DNA of 64,000 nt, from positions 1 to 64,000 of the forward strand of contig JAPLOA010000076.1 of NCBI GenBank assembly GCA_026400835.1. The letters are read 5' to 3'. The position numbers and the translations under genes were made by a program. Positions 28,301-36,867 of the stretch are shown in pieces. Every line of letters starts with the position of its first letter. Within the stretch, counting starts at the first letter, position 1. The notes beneath the pieces are model-generated. The model ran no database searches. It was given only the letters and a program-made list of their open reading frames with translations, and had not been told where the DNA came from. The DNA is from Planctomycetales bacterium. GTDB taxonomy: Bacteria; Planctomycetota; Planctomycetia; Planctomycetales; Planctomycetaceae.

Positions 28301-31300
28301 TCGACACTATCGAGTCAAAAACAGCGGTGACAATTCAGGTGACTCAGTTGCGCCGTCGACTTGCGATCGCCGTAGGGACCTTTCTTTTACTGACATTCGG
28401 CTGCATAGCCTTCCGCAATCTTGCAGCACGCTACCGTGTCCCAACAGCCTTCGTGGCTCTTGGGTTTCTCGCTGTCAGCGTGCTCGTAAAAACTCCTGTG
28501 GTCAATGCAACACTTGAAGGAGCGTTCTGGGGACTCTGCGTTGGTTTGACATTCGTGATGCTAAGTCGCTGGAGTTGGATCCGAACGCCTTTGAAGGGCC
28601 TTTGGATTCAGTCTTGCGTCGTGATTGTGGTCATCGGTTATTCCCGGACTGCCACTGCATGGCAAAGTCCAGCGTCCGGAACTCCCCTACTGCGAACCGC
28701 CGGCAATTCGGGAGAGGTGATCCCTCCAAAACAAAGTCGAGGCATTGACGTCCTGATGCCAGACGTTGAATTTTCAGACGCAGATATCGTTTACGTTCGC
28801 CGTGATATCTTTGATCGTTTTCAGCAAAACACGATTGACCAAAAGAGTCTGATGCCAGCCGCTGTTGTCACAAAGCTGCATGCGAAAATCGTGGCAGAGG
28901 CCGCGAATTCTCTGGAAGTTCGCCTTACAGTGGGAGTTTCTGCCATCAGCGGCGAGGAAGATTCGGCGTTGCGTATTCCGCTACAGGGTTCTCATCTTGT
29001 TGAATGCCGGATCGACGGAATCCCGGTCCTCCCGGAGCCTTTTGGCTCAGATTCTATCGTTGTCCAAATCCCTGCTTCCAGTCTTCTCCCGTCTCGTTCT
29101 GTGGAAGACTCTACGTTCCTCTCTGCAGGAGATCGTTCAGCAATTTCAACCTCCGTGGATGCGGGCTCGCTTGATGCTTTCACCAGGCACACCATTGAGT
29201 GTCGACTGCGGCCTGTGACCTCAAGACAAACATCGGGGGTCCAATTCCGGCTACCCAGCCTGCCCTGCCCCGAAACCACCGTCGAAGTTGTATGCCCCGC
29301 AGATCTATACTCCAGTGCAAGAGCACAGTCTCCGGAGGGAGCAGTCCAGTGGAAACCAGCGGCAGGTGTAACAGAACTCAATAGTCTCGGAATGTCTGAT
29401 GGGGTCGATTTCCGGCTGCTCCAAAATGAAATTGAACGAGGGAGTCCGCGCTCAGCAACAGTTCAGATTCTAAGCATCTGTGAAACGAACGCCGGTCAAC
29501 AGATCATGAACTGCATCTGCCGATTTACACGGTGGAACAAGTTAGCGCCCGAAGTTCGTTACCGAGTTCCTGCTGGATTTCGGCTGAACACAGTCTCAGC
29601 GACAACCGGTGCCGATGTAATCACAGACCTGTTATGGTCAGTAGCAGACCAAAATGCGGTGATTCAGCTTCCTCCCGGTACCGGCGACAGCTTTGTTCTG
29701 GTTTTTCAATTGGTTCGTCTGACTGCCGGAGACGTTCAGAAGCAGTCAGTACCAGTTTCTGAGCTTCAACAATTCTCGGATTGCGTTGTCGCCCCGGATT
29801 TGTTGCTTGCCGTAAGAACCAACTCTGTCTTTTCAGTGCTTCCTCCCCAAGGCGAACAAGTTTCAACTGCCGCTTTCCCGGAGCTGCAGTCCGATTGGGG
29901 GCAATGGCTTCGGCGATCGGATGTTGTCTTTCGAGTCCCCGCTGGAAATGAAACGGTGGAGATCAACCTGGTTCCACGGACCAGCGTGAATGAAGTTCGC
30001 ATCTCTCAGAACGCAGATATTCGCGAAGGAGAAATCGAATGGAAGTGCCAGATTGACGTCGAAACATCTGTGCTTCCGGTTTTTCGTCATCGTCTTACAC
30101 TCACTTCGACTGTTGTGGTGAACGATGTGCAGGTTGTCGCAGGAGAAGCCAACCGTCTGGACTCGTGGCATCGACGAGGCGACCAGCTTGTAATCCAGCT
30201 AAAAGAAGGAACTACTGGCGCGCACAGCATCACACTCACAGGTCGGCAGAAAATTCGGCCGGACGATACGACCGTGTCGCTGCATAGTCCGCATCTCCAG
30301 AATGCACAGATCCTGGAATCTTCCATGACAGTGCAGGATCGGGAGGCACTGGGTCTCTCTATTCAAAAGCTTGGGGGAGCCGTTCCGGATAATCGCGTAG
30401 GTCCTGGCGATACAATTCCACCGGGAACACCTATCCGGATGCAGTTGGTGAATGAAACTGAGCCCATCGTTCTTGTACGAGCACGTCCCGTAGAGCCAAC
30501 GGGATCACTAGCCGCGATCAGATCAGCCGATCAGGTAACATTTGTTCTGCATATCAGTCAGTGGTCAGGAAGCCATGGGCCATTACAGGTTCGATTTAAA
30601 ACAGCACCGACTTTTATTCGCGAACCCTTCGTATTGATCGAACAGAGGGCACTCACGTTGTCTCATGACGAAGACAGCTTTGTGGCAGATCAGAGTGTCG
30701 TTCGAGAAATGTTCGACCAGCCGGAGTTCACCGTCATCTGGACTTTGCCTGCTGGAACAGTGGACGATCGCCAGCGTTCTGTCAGCTATGAGTTCCCCGA
30801 TCTTCTTCACAAAATGCGATGGGACAATCTGCTTCTGGTTCCAATAGATGCCTCTGTCGGATCTGCAGAACACACCGCAGCGTTGAAGAATGTGTTGTCG
30901 GCTATCCCAACATGGCTTTCCAACGCCGCATTATCCGTAGGCAAAGAGGCAGAGATCAAAAAGTCAGGCCTCCTGAATCTGCCTGACGGGCCAGATCTGA
31001 CCGAATCCAGACTTCTCATTCCTGCCCCCGCTGTTCAGGATTCCGGCACTGCCGAGACGGTTCGTGAGATCGTCGCCAATACAGATACCGTCGTCTGGTA
31101 TTGTTCAGGACAGTCGGCGGTGGGGGAAACTCTCGTCCTCCTTTATGCGGCCGATATACCATCAAAGTGTCTCGTGAAGATTCCGGCAGAGACGGTCGTC
31201 ACGGAAATTGAGACTGACGAATCGACGCGATGGGATGATGGTTCCCATAAATCTCTCGTGGTGGATTTACTGAAACCAGTGACAACATTGAAGCTGCGTT

Positions 31301-31959
31301 GGCTGGGACGCAGAACTGACCTCGAAGGCACCTCACCTGAACTGGAACTTTATCCCCCGTACCCAGTGAACTGTGTGACTCGAGGCTTTCTGACCGTCTT
31401 TGCAGAGAACGGAACACCTCGATTTGTCCGTCCCGGCTTGCCTGCTACTTCCCTGACGGCACTGCCTTCAGCACAGCAGGCCGATATTGACGCCAGTCTC
31501 CTGCACGCCGAATCAGCGGTCCCGGAGTCAGGGCGATCTCTGGAGATGCTCCCCTCTCGTGATTCATTGGCCCGGCTACAATTGTCGTTTCGCAAAGAGT
31601 TTCTTCAAAGATTTGAAAAGACCGGTCGAAGACTCCATGCATCGGCCACCTGCAAACTTTCCACCGAGGATCAGGAATTCTCTTTGTTAATCAGCGATCG
31701 GGGAGAGATGCCAGCCGTCTTCTCACTTGTTGTTGGACTCTTTGTGCTCTCAGTAGCAGCCTTTGCTCGAAATCGCGAAGCAAGTACAGAAACAACTCTT
31801 ATTCCACTCGATGCGCAGGTCATTAAGGTCCCCGTCACTTTCGACGATTCCTCAAGCCGTGCATCCCGGGGTGATCCCTCCGGAATTGAACACAGTTCAG
31901 CATCGAAGTCGCGATCAGGCGTGCGACCACCAGACAGGCCCTCGAATTCGAGCAACTGA
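25339..31959 (+). CDS. giant membrane-anchored protein B, two fused units
   Basis: A 2206-residue protein with short N-terminal hydrophobic start (MNVLALLLMMLMQ). The first half is an exported beta-rich region to about residue 1000, then membrane helices (IAVGTFLLLTFGCIAF, VPTAFVALGFLAVSVLV, EGAFWGLCVGLTFVML). A further segment, GLWIQSCVVIVVIGYSRTAT (about 1085-1105), resembles an internal signal anchor. The second half repeats the plan: a motif starting RGIDVLMPDVEFSDADIVYV, a beta-rich body, and one terminal helix (FSLVVGLFVLSVAAFA) before a polar tail. The N-terminal motif PLDEIRQRANAGEYVPVPRS and its second-half counterpart around VYVRRDIFDRFQ suggest two homologous units joined end to end. 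Function unknown. The high-frequency Ser/Thr/Gln/Arg composition matches protein A, 150 bp upstream. Confidence 0.85.
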   Translation: MNVLALLLMMLMQNSTDGSNPSDRAQNEAPGLSTETMPLDEIRQRANAGEYVPVPRSELDKIRTKSQASEQPEFAKNRSRISNALYEATLEGSRITSGEVELRFYENEEHSTASTDDQLTLTPQSRSAIQSGNGSDQSTGGPLLLGTTNLQQLKLTDDQGLVTLGSDASRRIFVLRSGVPTLLSGTWTADGLVAGNVVMFRFSLPKATTSKFLLHTPPGIQVSSVGSLVLGPEISESRSTWTLIPGDSSRLTISCRPQSDLKSQESLTLNGFTASHIASGEVLTSRWTIGLPTSVVHPITIVARIPESMRVNEVSLEDKRPVDWSVLKENNQFLLKMSIPKMTSGAVITISAESILPQSETWNLPMLSPSHWVSTDNQYKGLILLPMSQISVLLPSTIKLDEWTLVGIQERDVVTRPDQSREYQLTQFLPEASAVVRTSTNQPRISEALATIVEPAGRLATVRCLTNVSCEAAPVVELKWPVTPGWQVIAVRYASNSRSLFFEATDVSSASDVSLLTVHLPEALEPGASRLLEIQLQQTDNADQLLLALPLQSIPESERTISVVMFPPAFTLNTDLQRRWSMGRRSMSRDEVLQQMSWFPASRFISGMEAFETGNAISLTPQIYSPANNLIGTEQQFEHTIRITDGLIVENSRIQIPAEMQANNNLTVTVTSSASPDLRWTVDGESVAARRVDDPDLTSEWKRWTIPLKNPGTGSSVVVRCESRRTVSPEFTATIPVPDSTLPLEGTLQLFASDEGLLSVSGLARDNRDSEPQSTVWKLPPGLSAVRVKVDVNPGLESGQAIDLHILHLISEESGSLHRELLAVANVARSAGQNSLPLALPEHLRPLVLVDGHRVQLQQTPAGFSIPLPLTSADCQVIVRWTESASRSRRVTGERELPRLFMNELAVPQCTHHFLVDPELELQSPANPFAATEPAVISGILDRLLISATDGSRMMQSQDSRSVPAEIRQFIIQWQLAAVQGWQPQTLIDTIESKTAVTIQVTQLRRRLAIAVGTFLLLTFGCIAFRNLAARYRVPTAFVALGFLAVSVLVKTPVVNATLEGAFWGLCVGLTFVMLSRWSWIRTPLKGLWIQSCVVIVVIGYSRTATAWQSPASGTPLLRTAGNSGEVIPPKQSRGIDVLMPDVEFSDADIVYVRRDIFDRFQQNTIDQKSLMPAAVVTKLHAKIVAEAANSLEVRLTVGVSAISGEEDSALRIPLQGSHLVECRIDGIPVLPEPFGSDSIVVQIPASSLLPSRSVEDSTFLSAGDRSAISTSVDAGSLDAFTRHTIECRLRPVTSRQTSGVQFRLPSLPCPETTVEVVCPADLYSSARAQSPEGAVQWKPAAGVTELNSLGMSDGVDFRLLQNEIERGSPRSATVQILSICETNAGQQIMNCICRFTRWNKLAPEVRYRVPAGFRLNTVSATTGADVITDLLWSVADQNAVIQLPPGTGDSFVLVFQLVRLTAGDVQKQSVPVSELQQFSDCVVAPDLLLAVRTNSVFSVLPPQGEQVSTAAFPELQSDWGQWLRRSDVVFRVPAGNETVEINLVPRTSVNEVRISQNADIREGEIEWKCQIDVETSVLPVFRHRLTLTSTVVVNDVQVVAGEANRLDSWHRRGDQLVIQLKEGTTGAHSITLTGRQKIRPDDTTVSLHSPHLQNAQILESSMTVQDREALGLSIQKLGGAVPDNRVGPGDTIPPGTPIRMQLVNETEPIVLVRARPVEPTGSLAAIRSADQVTFVLHISQWSGSHGPLQVRFKTAPTFIREPFVLIEQRALTLSHDEDSFVADQSVVREMFDQPEFTVIWTLPAGTVDDRQRSVSYEFPDLLHKMRWDNLLLVPIDASVGSAEHTAALKNVLSAIPTWLSNAALSVGKEAEIKKSGLLNLPDGPDLTESRLLIPAPAVQDSGTAETVREIVANTDTVVWYCSGQSAVGETLVLLYAADIPSKCLVKIPAETVVTEIETDESTRWDDGSHKSLVVDLLKPVTTLKLRWLGRRTDLEGTSPELELYPPYPVNCVTRGFLTVFAENGTPRFVRPGLPATSLTALPSAQQADIDASLLHAESAVPESGRSLEMLPSRDSLARLQLSFRKEFLQRFEKTGRRLHASATCKLSTEDQEFSLLISDRGEMPAVFSLVVGLFVLSVAAFARNREASTETTLIPLDAQVIKVPVTFDDSSSRASRGDPSGIEHSSASKSRSGVRPPDRPSNSSN

Positions 31960-32341
31960 GTCCACGCAAGTGTGAACAACTGCGAAAAAACTGCTCCTAC
32001 TCAGAGCAAAATTGACGACGACCTATTCAACGAATCCCAGAAGGTCGTCTGACCAGACTTTCCACTCATGCCTTCCCAGCATCTGAATGAACTCACCACG
32101 CGGGAACGTGCTTCAGAATCCGCCGCCCCACACATGGCTTCTCACATGCCCCGGGGACAACTCGATCCAATCGGCAGATCGAAAAACACGCAGGGGCGAC
32201 GAGGCTGGTAATTCTGTTTGCCCATCCTCATCAGAGATCGCACAGAACTTCCGAATCTGAAACAATCCTCATTAATCCCGGCTGTTGTCTCTGCCGGAGA
32301 ACGGGACGCCCGGAAACAAATCAGACGGAACTGCATCTTCC
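31960..32341. other. gene-poor stretch before the transporter remnant
   Basis: About 380 bp between the giant-protein gene and a transporter remnant. Short frames here are interrupted and show nothing I can assign. It may contain decayed sequence belonging to the same remnant. Confidence 0.4.
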
Positions 32342-32856
32342 ATGGACGCTGTTATCTCCCGCATTCGCTTAGTAGCGATTTATGTCGGGCTGCTGCTGCC
32401 GGTAATCGCGTTCGGCGCTTTCAATGCGTTGGAATCGATTAACAACTCTCCCATCGACTGGGTTGGCTTCAGCATCCAATGGATATCGGCTCAGTGATGA
32501 CAGCAAGTATCGCATTGGGAATCGCAGTGGACGACACGCTGCACTTCCTTGCCTTCTTTCGACGCACAGTCAATCAACCAGGAACCTCGCGATTTTCAGC
32601 GGTCTTATCTGCCTATCAGCACTGTGGCGTTGCAATGATCCAGACGTCCGTTTCCTGCGGCATTGGTTTAATGGTGTACGCCTTCAGTGACTTTGTCCCA
32701 ACCAGTCGATTTGCGATTCTTATGGCTATTCTACTTTTGCTTGCCCTGCTGGGAGACCTGTTACTGTTGCCAGCCCTGCTGCTTTCTCCCGCGGGCCGTT
32801 TCTTCGCCCCCCGCTCATCACGCCACTCTATCGAAGTAATGCCAGTTCAACATTGA
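32342..32856 (+). pseudogene. collapsed MMPL/RND-type transporter
   Basis: Two pieces of an RND-superfamily (MMPL) exporter in different frames. The N-terminal piece (32342 to about 32476) starts MDAVISRIRLVAIYVGLLLP and continues VIAFGAFNALESINNSPIDW, the first helix and start of the first exported loop. The C-terminal piece, from about 32479, reads MDIGSVMTASIALGIAVDDT, then LHFLAFFRR, and carries the final helices (FAILMAILLLLALLGDLLLL). In intact transporters several hundred residues separate these, so a large internal deletion with a frame change joined them near 32476. The C-terminal ORF overlaps the 3' end of the convergent PKS gene by 29 bp. A short protein of the last helices could be translated but would not transport. 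Confidence 0.8.
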
Positions 32857-33946
32857 GGCCCGGACCAAACCCGAGCATAACACAAGGACGCCGCGCGGCG
32901 CGCATCTGTAGTTCATTCAGGATGAACAGAACTGTTGGCGACGACATGTTTCCACATCGCTGAAGAATGGAAATCGAGGGACTCATCTGTTCCTCGGTTA
33001 GTCCAGCAGCCTCCGCTGTGGCCGCCAGAATTCTGGGGCCGCCGGGATGAATCGCCCAGCTTGAAACATCTGCTATTGCCAGACCGTTGCGCCCAAGGAA
33101 TTGCTGAAGCACACCAGGAAGATGTCGAGTAATGATGCCTGGAACTTCCGGCGAAAGCGACATCTCGAATCCATTGTCTGCAATCCTCCAGGTCATCATA
33201 TCTTCGGAGTCAGGGATGACGCAACAACCATTGTCGACCAGCATCCCGTGCTTTGGTGACGTTGTTGAATCAATAGACAGACCAGAGCGACCAACAACTG
33301 CAGCGGCACCGTCAGCGAAAAGCGAATTGGCGACAATCTTCTGAGGATCCCAGCCATATTGATGGTGCAGGGAACACAGTTCAACAGCACACACCAGAAT
33401 AACGGCCTGAGGATCTGAATCGGCAAATGCTCTGGCGACTCGGAAGCCATTGAGTGCTCCATGGCATCCCATAAAACCAACATGAGTTCTTGCGACAGTT
33501 GCTGTAAGCCCCAGCTCTCGAATCAACTGCAAATCAGCCCCCGGCGCAGTAAATCCACTGCAGGAAACCGTGATCAGGTGAGTAATCTCATGAGCACCGA
33601 TCCCTGATTCGCTCAGAGCCTTTCCAGCTGCAGAGACCACGAGTCTCCCTGCTTCTTTTTCATAACGCTGCATACGTTCAGAAGTCGTCGGACCACGATC
33701 CTCAGCGGACTTCGCAAACTGGTAGAATCGCTCGGCCGTTGCCTCCCCGTCGGAAGACGATTCCAGAAGGACACTGTATCGCTGCTGCACGCCGGCACGC
33801 CGATACAACGCCTGCACCAGTGCAGGAACTTTGCTCGACTCCGCAGCATCGGCTGCTATGCACGTTGTTGCGAATGTAGCAGCACCCTGCTGTGAGATGC
33901 AGTGTTCAGGCAACGCTGTTCCGAGACCCAGAATGACAAACGACAT
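32828..33946 (-). CDS. type III polyketide synthase
   Basis: A 372-residue chalcone-synthase-like enzyme that condenses malonyl units onto an acyl starter without an acyl carrier protein. The catalytic triad is complete: Cys161 in VGFMGCHGALNG, His300 in WAIHPGGPRI, and Asn333 in LQRCGNMSSPTVLFIL. The C-terminal GFGPG loop is present (VMLGFGPGLNVELALL). It starts in a TGATG overlap with the FAD oxidoreductase gene and is the last gene of a three-gene operon. By analogy with SrsA and BpsA it may make alkylresorcinols or alkylpyrones from fatty acyl-CoA, but the starter cannot be read from sequence alone. Confidence 0.95.
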   Translation of the reverse strand: MSFVILGLGTALPEHCISQQGAATFATTCIAADAAESSKVPALVQALYRRAGVQQRYSVLLESSSDGEATAERFYQFAKSAEDRGPTTSERMQRYEKEAGRLVVSAAGKALSESGIGAHEITHLITVSCSGFTAPGADLQLIRELGLTATVARTHVGFMGCHGALNGFRVARAFADSDPQAVILVCAVELCSLHHQYGWDPQKIVANSLFADGAAAVVGRSGLSIDSTTSPKHGMLVDNGCCVIPDSEDMMTWRIADNGFEMSLSPEVPGIITRHLPGVLQQFLGRNGLAIADVSSWAIHPGGPRILAATAEAAGLTEEQMSPSISILQRCGNMSSPTVLFILNELQMRAARRPCVMLGFGPGLNVELALLR

Positions 33947-35163
33947 CAGACACTTTCCAGTGCCCGAGGCACTCGATTAATTCGGCCAACAAGATGCTGT
34001 GTCAGAGACGGAAAGACCCGACAAGCGGTCAGTACTGGTGTCAGCAACCACGGTTTTCGAAGTGCGGCTGAAAGAAGTCGGCATACTTTCTGTTCGCCAC
34101 TAACGATGGTTTTGAATGCCGCTTCCCAACCCAGCTCAAGACTTTGAGACCAAGTTTCATTGATTGCGGTTTTCACCAGAGGCATCACTGTCCGCGCAGC
34201 GGAAACAGCCCATGCCATCCCTTCACCAGTGAATGGTTCGATATATCCTGTAGAATCGCCCAGGAGAAAAATCCGGTGCCCGGATACTCTTGATGCCGTA
34301 CGCGTCAGGGGGATCGTGCCCTTAACAGCCGCCTCTCCAAGATGAGTCGGTATGGGCAATCCTGCCGCCTCGAAAATGCTGATCAATGATGAGCACGCGG
34401 ATCTGGACTGCTGCAAGTGACTCGGATTGATCGCCGCCGCGATATTCAATTGTCGATCTTCAATCTCCACAACTCCAGCATAGCCTTGCGGAGAAATGGC
34501 CATCAGAACAGCTCCCTGCGGAATCCAGCTGTCGCCGTCACTACGAGGAATCACCGCTCCCAGACCGATCCGAGATCCACGTTTTGGCGGAGAAGAGAAT
34601 TCGGGGAAAAGGTGCAAACTCGGATGCCCCAGTCCGTCACAAACCAGAACGACGCTAGCACAGACTTTCGTCTCTCTGTTCTCACTTGCTGAAGCTTCGA
34701 TATCAGTCGCAGCCGGATTTGGGGAACGATGCTTCAAGGAAATCGTCCGAAAATCATCTGTGAGAAATATGCCAGAAGCGTCAGATGGCACCACCGTGGC
34801 CGTTGCCTGCTCGACAACATCGCAACCAGCCTTTCTGGCCTCATTCAGGAGACACTGATCAAGTGATTTTCTCGACACGGCGATATTCTGAGGCATCGCT
34901 ATATCAAGTTTTCTTCCAGCGTAACGAATAGCGAGCGACGAAGTTGTCGTTGGCATAAGTTCCTGAAGACAGCCCGCAAGACCAGCGTCATTGAGAATCG
35001 CCAACGCTCTTCCATTGATACAGCAGCCGCAGACTTTATGACGCGGAAACAGCTGCCTCTCTGCTATCAGAGTCCTGAAACCACTCCGAGCACAAAAAAG
35101 CCCCGCTAATGAGCCCGCAATTCCGGCACCGATGACTACAACGTCATATCTCTCTGACGCCAT
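33946..35163 (-). CDS. FAD-dependent oxidoreductase, geranylgeranyl-reductase/PHBH type
   Basis: A protein of about 405 residues starting at MASERYDVVVIGAGIAGSLA; upstream in-frame ATGs would overlap the previous gene. It has the FAD-binding GxGxxG, a KVCGCCINGRAL segment where geranylgeranyl-reductase-type enzymes have their conserved Cys-Gly motif, and the second FAD motif HRIFLLGDSTGYIEPFTGEG. The family includes aromatic hydroxylases and isoprenoid reductases. Between a methyltransferase and a type III PKS, an obvious role is oxidation or reduction of the polyketide product, as SrsC does for phenolic lipids, but this is inference from context. The stop overlaps the PKS start. Confidence 0.88.
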   Translation of the reverse strand: MASERYDVVVIGAGIAGSLAGLFCARSGFRTLIAERQLFPRHKVCGCCINGRALAILNDAGLAGCLQELMPTTTSSLAIRYAGRKLDIAMPQNIAVSRKSLDQCLLNEARKAGCDVVEQATATVVPSDASGIFLTDDFRTISLKHRSPNPAATDIEASASENRETKVCASVVLVCDGLGHPSLHLFPEFSSPPKRGSRIGLGAVIPRSDGDSWIPQGAVLMAISPQGYAGVVEIEDRQLNIAAAINPSHLQQSRSACSSLISIFEAAGLPIPTHLGEAAVKGTIPLTRTASRVSGHRIFLLGDSTGYIEPFTGEGMAWAVSAARTVMPLVKTAINETWSQSLELGWEAAFKTIVSGEQKVCRLLSAALRKPWLLTPVLTACRVFPSLTQHLVGRINRVPRALESV

Positions 35164-35167
35164 TGAT

Positions 35168-35935
35168 TCATTGCCGTGCATAGGTCGTCTCGGCACTGAC
35201 TGGGGACTCAAGGCACTTGCTCTGCAGACTGGTCATAATGAATCGTTCTGGCCAGTGAGTCTCGAAGACCGCATTCCGAATGCCAGCTCGCTCTGCAAGC
35301 TTCTGCGTTTCAGCGACGGTCAATGCACCTTCGACGGACATGGGGCCATCAACATGAACAACATGACAACGCGTCAGGAGACGACACCCCAGCCAGGCAA
35401 GGCAGTAACCCAAACGGGTACGCTGTAAATCATCGATCAATACGAGCGAGCGAGCTGCGGCCTGCATTTTCTGCATCAAAAGCACGGCATCTACTGCCGT
35501 CAGGTGATGCAGAAACAGGCTGCACATCACAACATCATATTGGGCCTGCGGAAGCGGCTCCTGCAACGCGTTACAAAGTGTGAACCGGACATTTCCACGA
35601 TTCGCCGCCGAAGCCTGCCGCGTGGCAAATCCCATGGCGGTGGGACTGATGTCGCAGCCTTCAATATCTACCGCGATCCCCGCCCGCTCAGCTCTTCGAG
35701 AGAGTCGAATGGCGAGATCTCCGCCGCCGGAGGCAATGTCCAGAATGGAAACAGGCCGGTCAAAACTGACGCCCTTGAGATTCCTTCGTATCGCTCGCCA
35801 GACTGCCAGATCAGTCCGACTCCACCAGTTGATACGCCGTAGTCCAGTCAAGGCCCGCTCATGTGAGACGCCGTCGAGGGACGGATCGTCCATTAACTCA
35901 GACTGGAGATTTCGTGATCGCAGATCAAGCAACAT
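35168..35935 (-). CDS. SAM-dependent methyltransferase of the PKS operon
   Basis: A 255-residue class I methyltransferase. Motif I is VSILDIASGGGDLAIRLSRR (about residues 62-81), followed by the acidic strand DIEGCDISPTAMGFA and the post-motif YDVVMCSLFLHHLTAVDAVL. It also resembles UbiE-type enzymes in its C-terminal half (AETQKLAERAGIRNAVF). It is the first gene of the operon, 4 bp before the oxidoreductase start. The likely substrate is the polyketide product or an acyl/isoprenoid precursor; this is inference from the neighbours. Confidence 0.9.
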   Translation of the reverse strand: MLLDLRSRNLQSELMDDPSLDGVSHERALTGLRRINWWSRTDLAVWRAIRRNLKGVSFDRPVSILDIASGGGDLAIRLSRRAERAGIAVDIEGCDISPTAMGFATRQASAANRGNVRFTLCNALQEPLPQAQYDVVMCSLFLHHLTAVDAVLLMQKMQAAARSLVLIDDLQRTRLGYCLAWLGCRLLTRCHVVHVDGPMSVEGALTVAETQKLAERAGIRNAVFETHWPERFIMTSLQSKCLESPVSAETTYARQ

Positions 35936-36096
35936 AGAGAGGTTCTGCAGATCGCAGAAAATGAAAAAAACATGCTTTCGACATCACCGACTATGACAAT
36001 TGTAGTAATTCGCTCTCGACAGCAACAGTCCGCTTAAGTTATTGCTACCCGTGGTGATTCCATGTGGAGTGACCGTTTTCAGTGGAGGATTTGTCA

Positions 36097-36813
36097 ATGG
36101 TTCGGACTGGCAGCTTTCTTGTTTTGAGCTTGGTTCTTGGCGTCGTATCCGTATTCGTTCATTCTGTTTCTCTTGCGGAGCCGCAGCAGCCCGGCAAGCT
36201 GCAGAAACAAGCGAAGCCGGTAGAAGCTGAGCAGTTGGAGCCCCATCAGATCAGTGTCCAGAAAAGTCGGGTTTATATCTTCGTCGACAAGACCGGCCTG
36301 GGGCATCCGCATGGAGTCGAAGGACGACTCAAGAGCGGTTCACTAACCCTCGGTGCCGGTGAAGAAGCCGGGGAGTTGGTCTTCGACATGAACAGCTTTG
36401 ATGCTGACACCGATGCCGCCAGACGTTACGTCGGATTGAGCGGATCGACTGATGCGTCGACTCGTCGACAGGTCAACGACAACATGAAGAACACAGCAAT
36501 CCTGAATGTTAGTCAGTTTCCCACTGCCACGTTTGCGATCAAATCGGCGACCCTCCTGGAGAAGAAGAGTCGAACTGGTGCTCCTCTGTATGAGCTGACC
36601 GGTGAGTTCACGCTTCGAGGCAAGACTCGGCCCATCAAACTGGAAGCCGAAGCGGAGCAAAAGGACAACATGACTCACGTCCACGGGCGTTTTGCGATCC
36701 TGCAAACCCAGTACGGAATCACGCCATTTCGAAAAGCACTGGGTGCAGTCGGTGTGGCCGATCAGCTGATAATTCATGGCGATTTGTGGATCGCTTCAGG
36801 CGATGCTCCTTAG
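36097..36813 (+). CDS. YceI-family exported lipid-binding protein
   Basis: A protein of about 238 residues. GGAGG lies just upstream of the ATG at 36097, so the GTG at 36082 is not used. A signal peptide (MVRTGSFLVLSLVLGVVSVF, cleaved near SLAEP) precedes a YceI lipocalin-like barrel: RVYIFVDKTGLGHPHGVEGR, ELVFDMNSFDAD, FPTATFAIKSATLLEKK, LTGEFTLRGKTRPIKLEAEA, TPFRKALGAVGVADQLIIHG. YceI-fold proteins bind long isoprenoid or fatty chains in the periplasm. Placed divergently from the type III PKS operon and followed by two methyltransferase genes, it may carry the hydrophobic product; that is inference. Confidence 0.92.
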   Translation: MVRTGSFLVLSLVLGVVSVFVHSVSLAEPQQPGKLQKQAKPVEAEQLEPHQISVQKSRVYIFVDKTGLGHPHGVEGRLKSGSLTLGAGEEAGELVFDMNSFDADTDAARRYVGLSGSTDASTRRQVNDNMKNTAILNVSQFPTATFAIKSATLLEKKSRTGAPLYELTGEFTLRGKTRPIKLEAEAEQKDNMTHVHGRFAILQTQYGITPFRKALGAVGVADQLIIHGDLWIASGDAP

Positions 36814-36867
36814 CATCCTGCTCCGGCGAGAAACACACAGCATAATCCTGCAGCGAGTAACTTGAGA

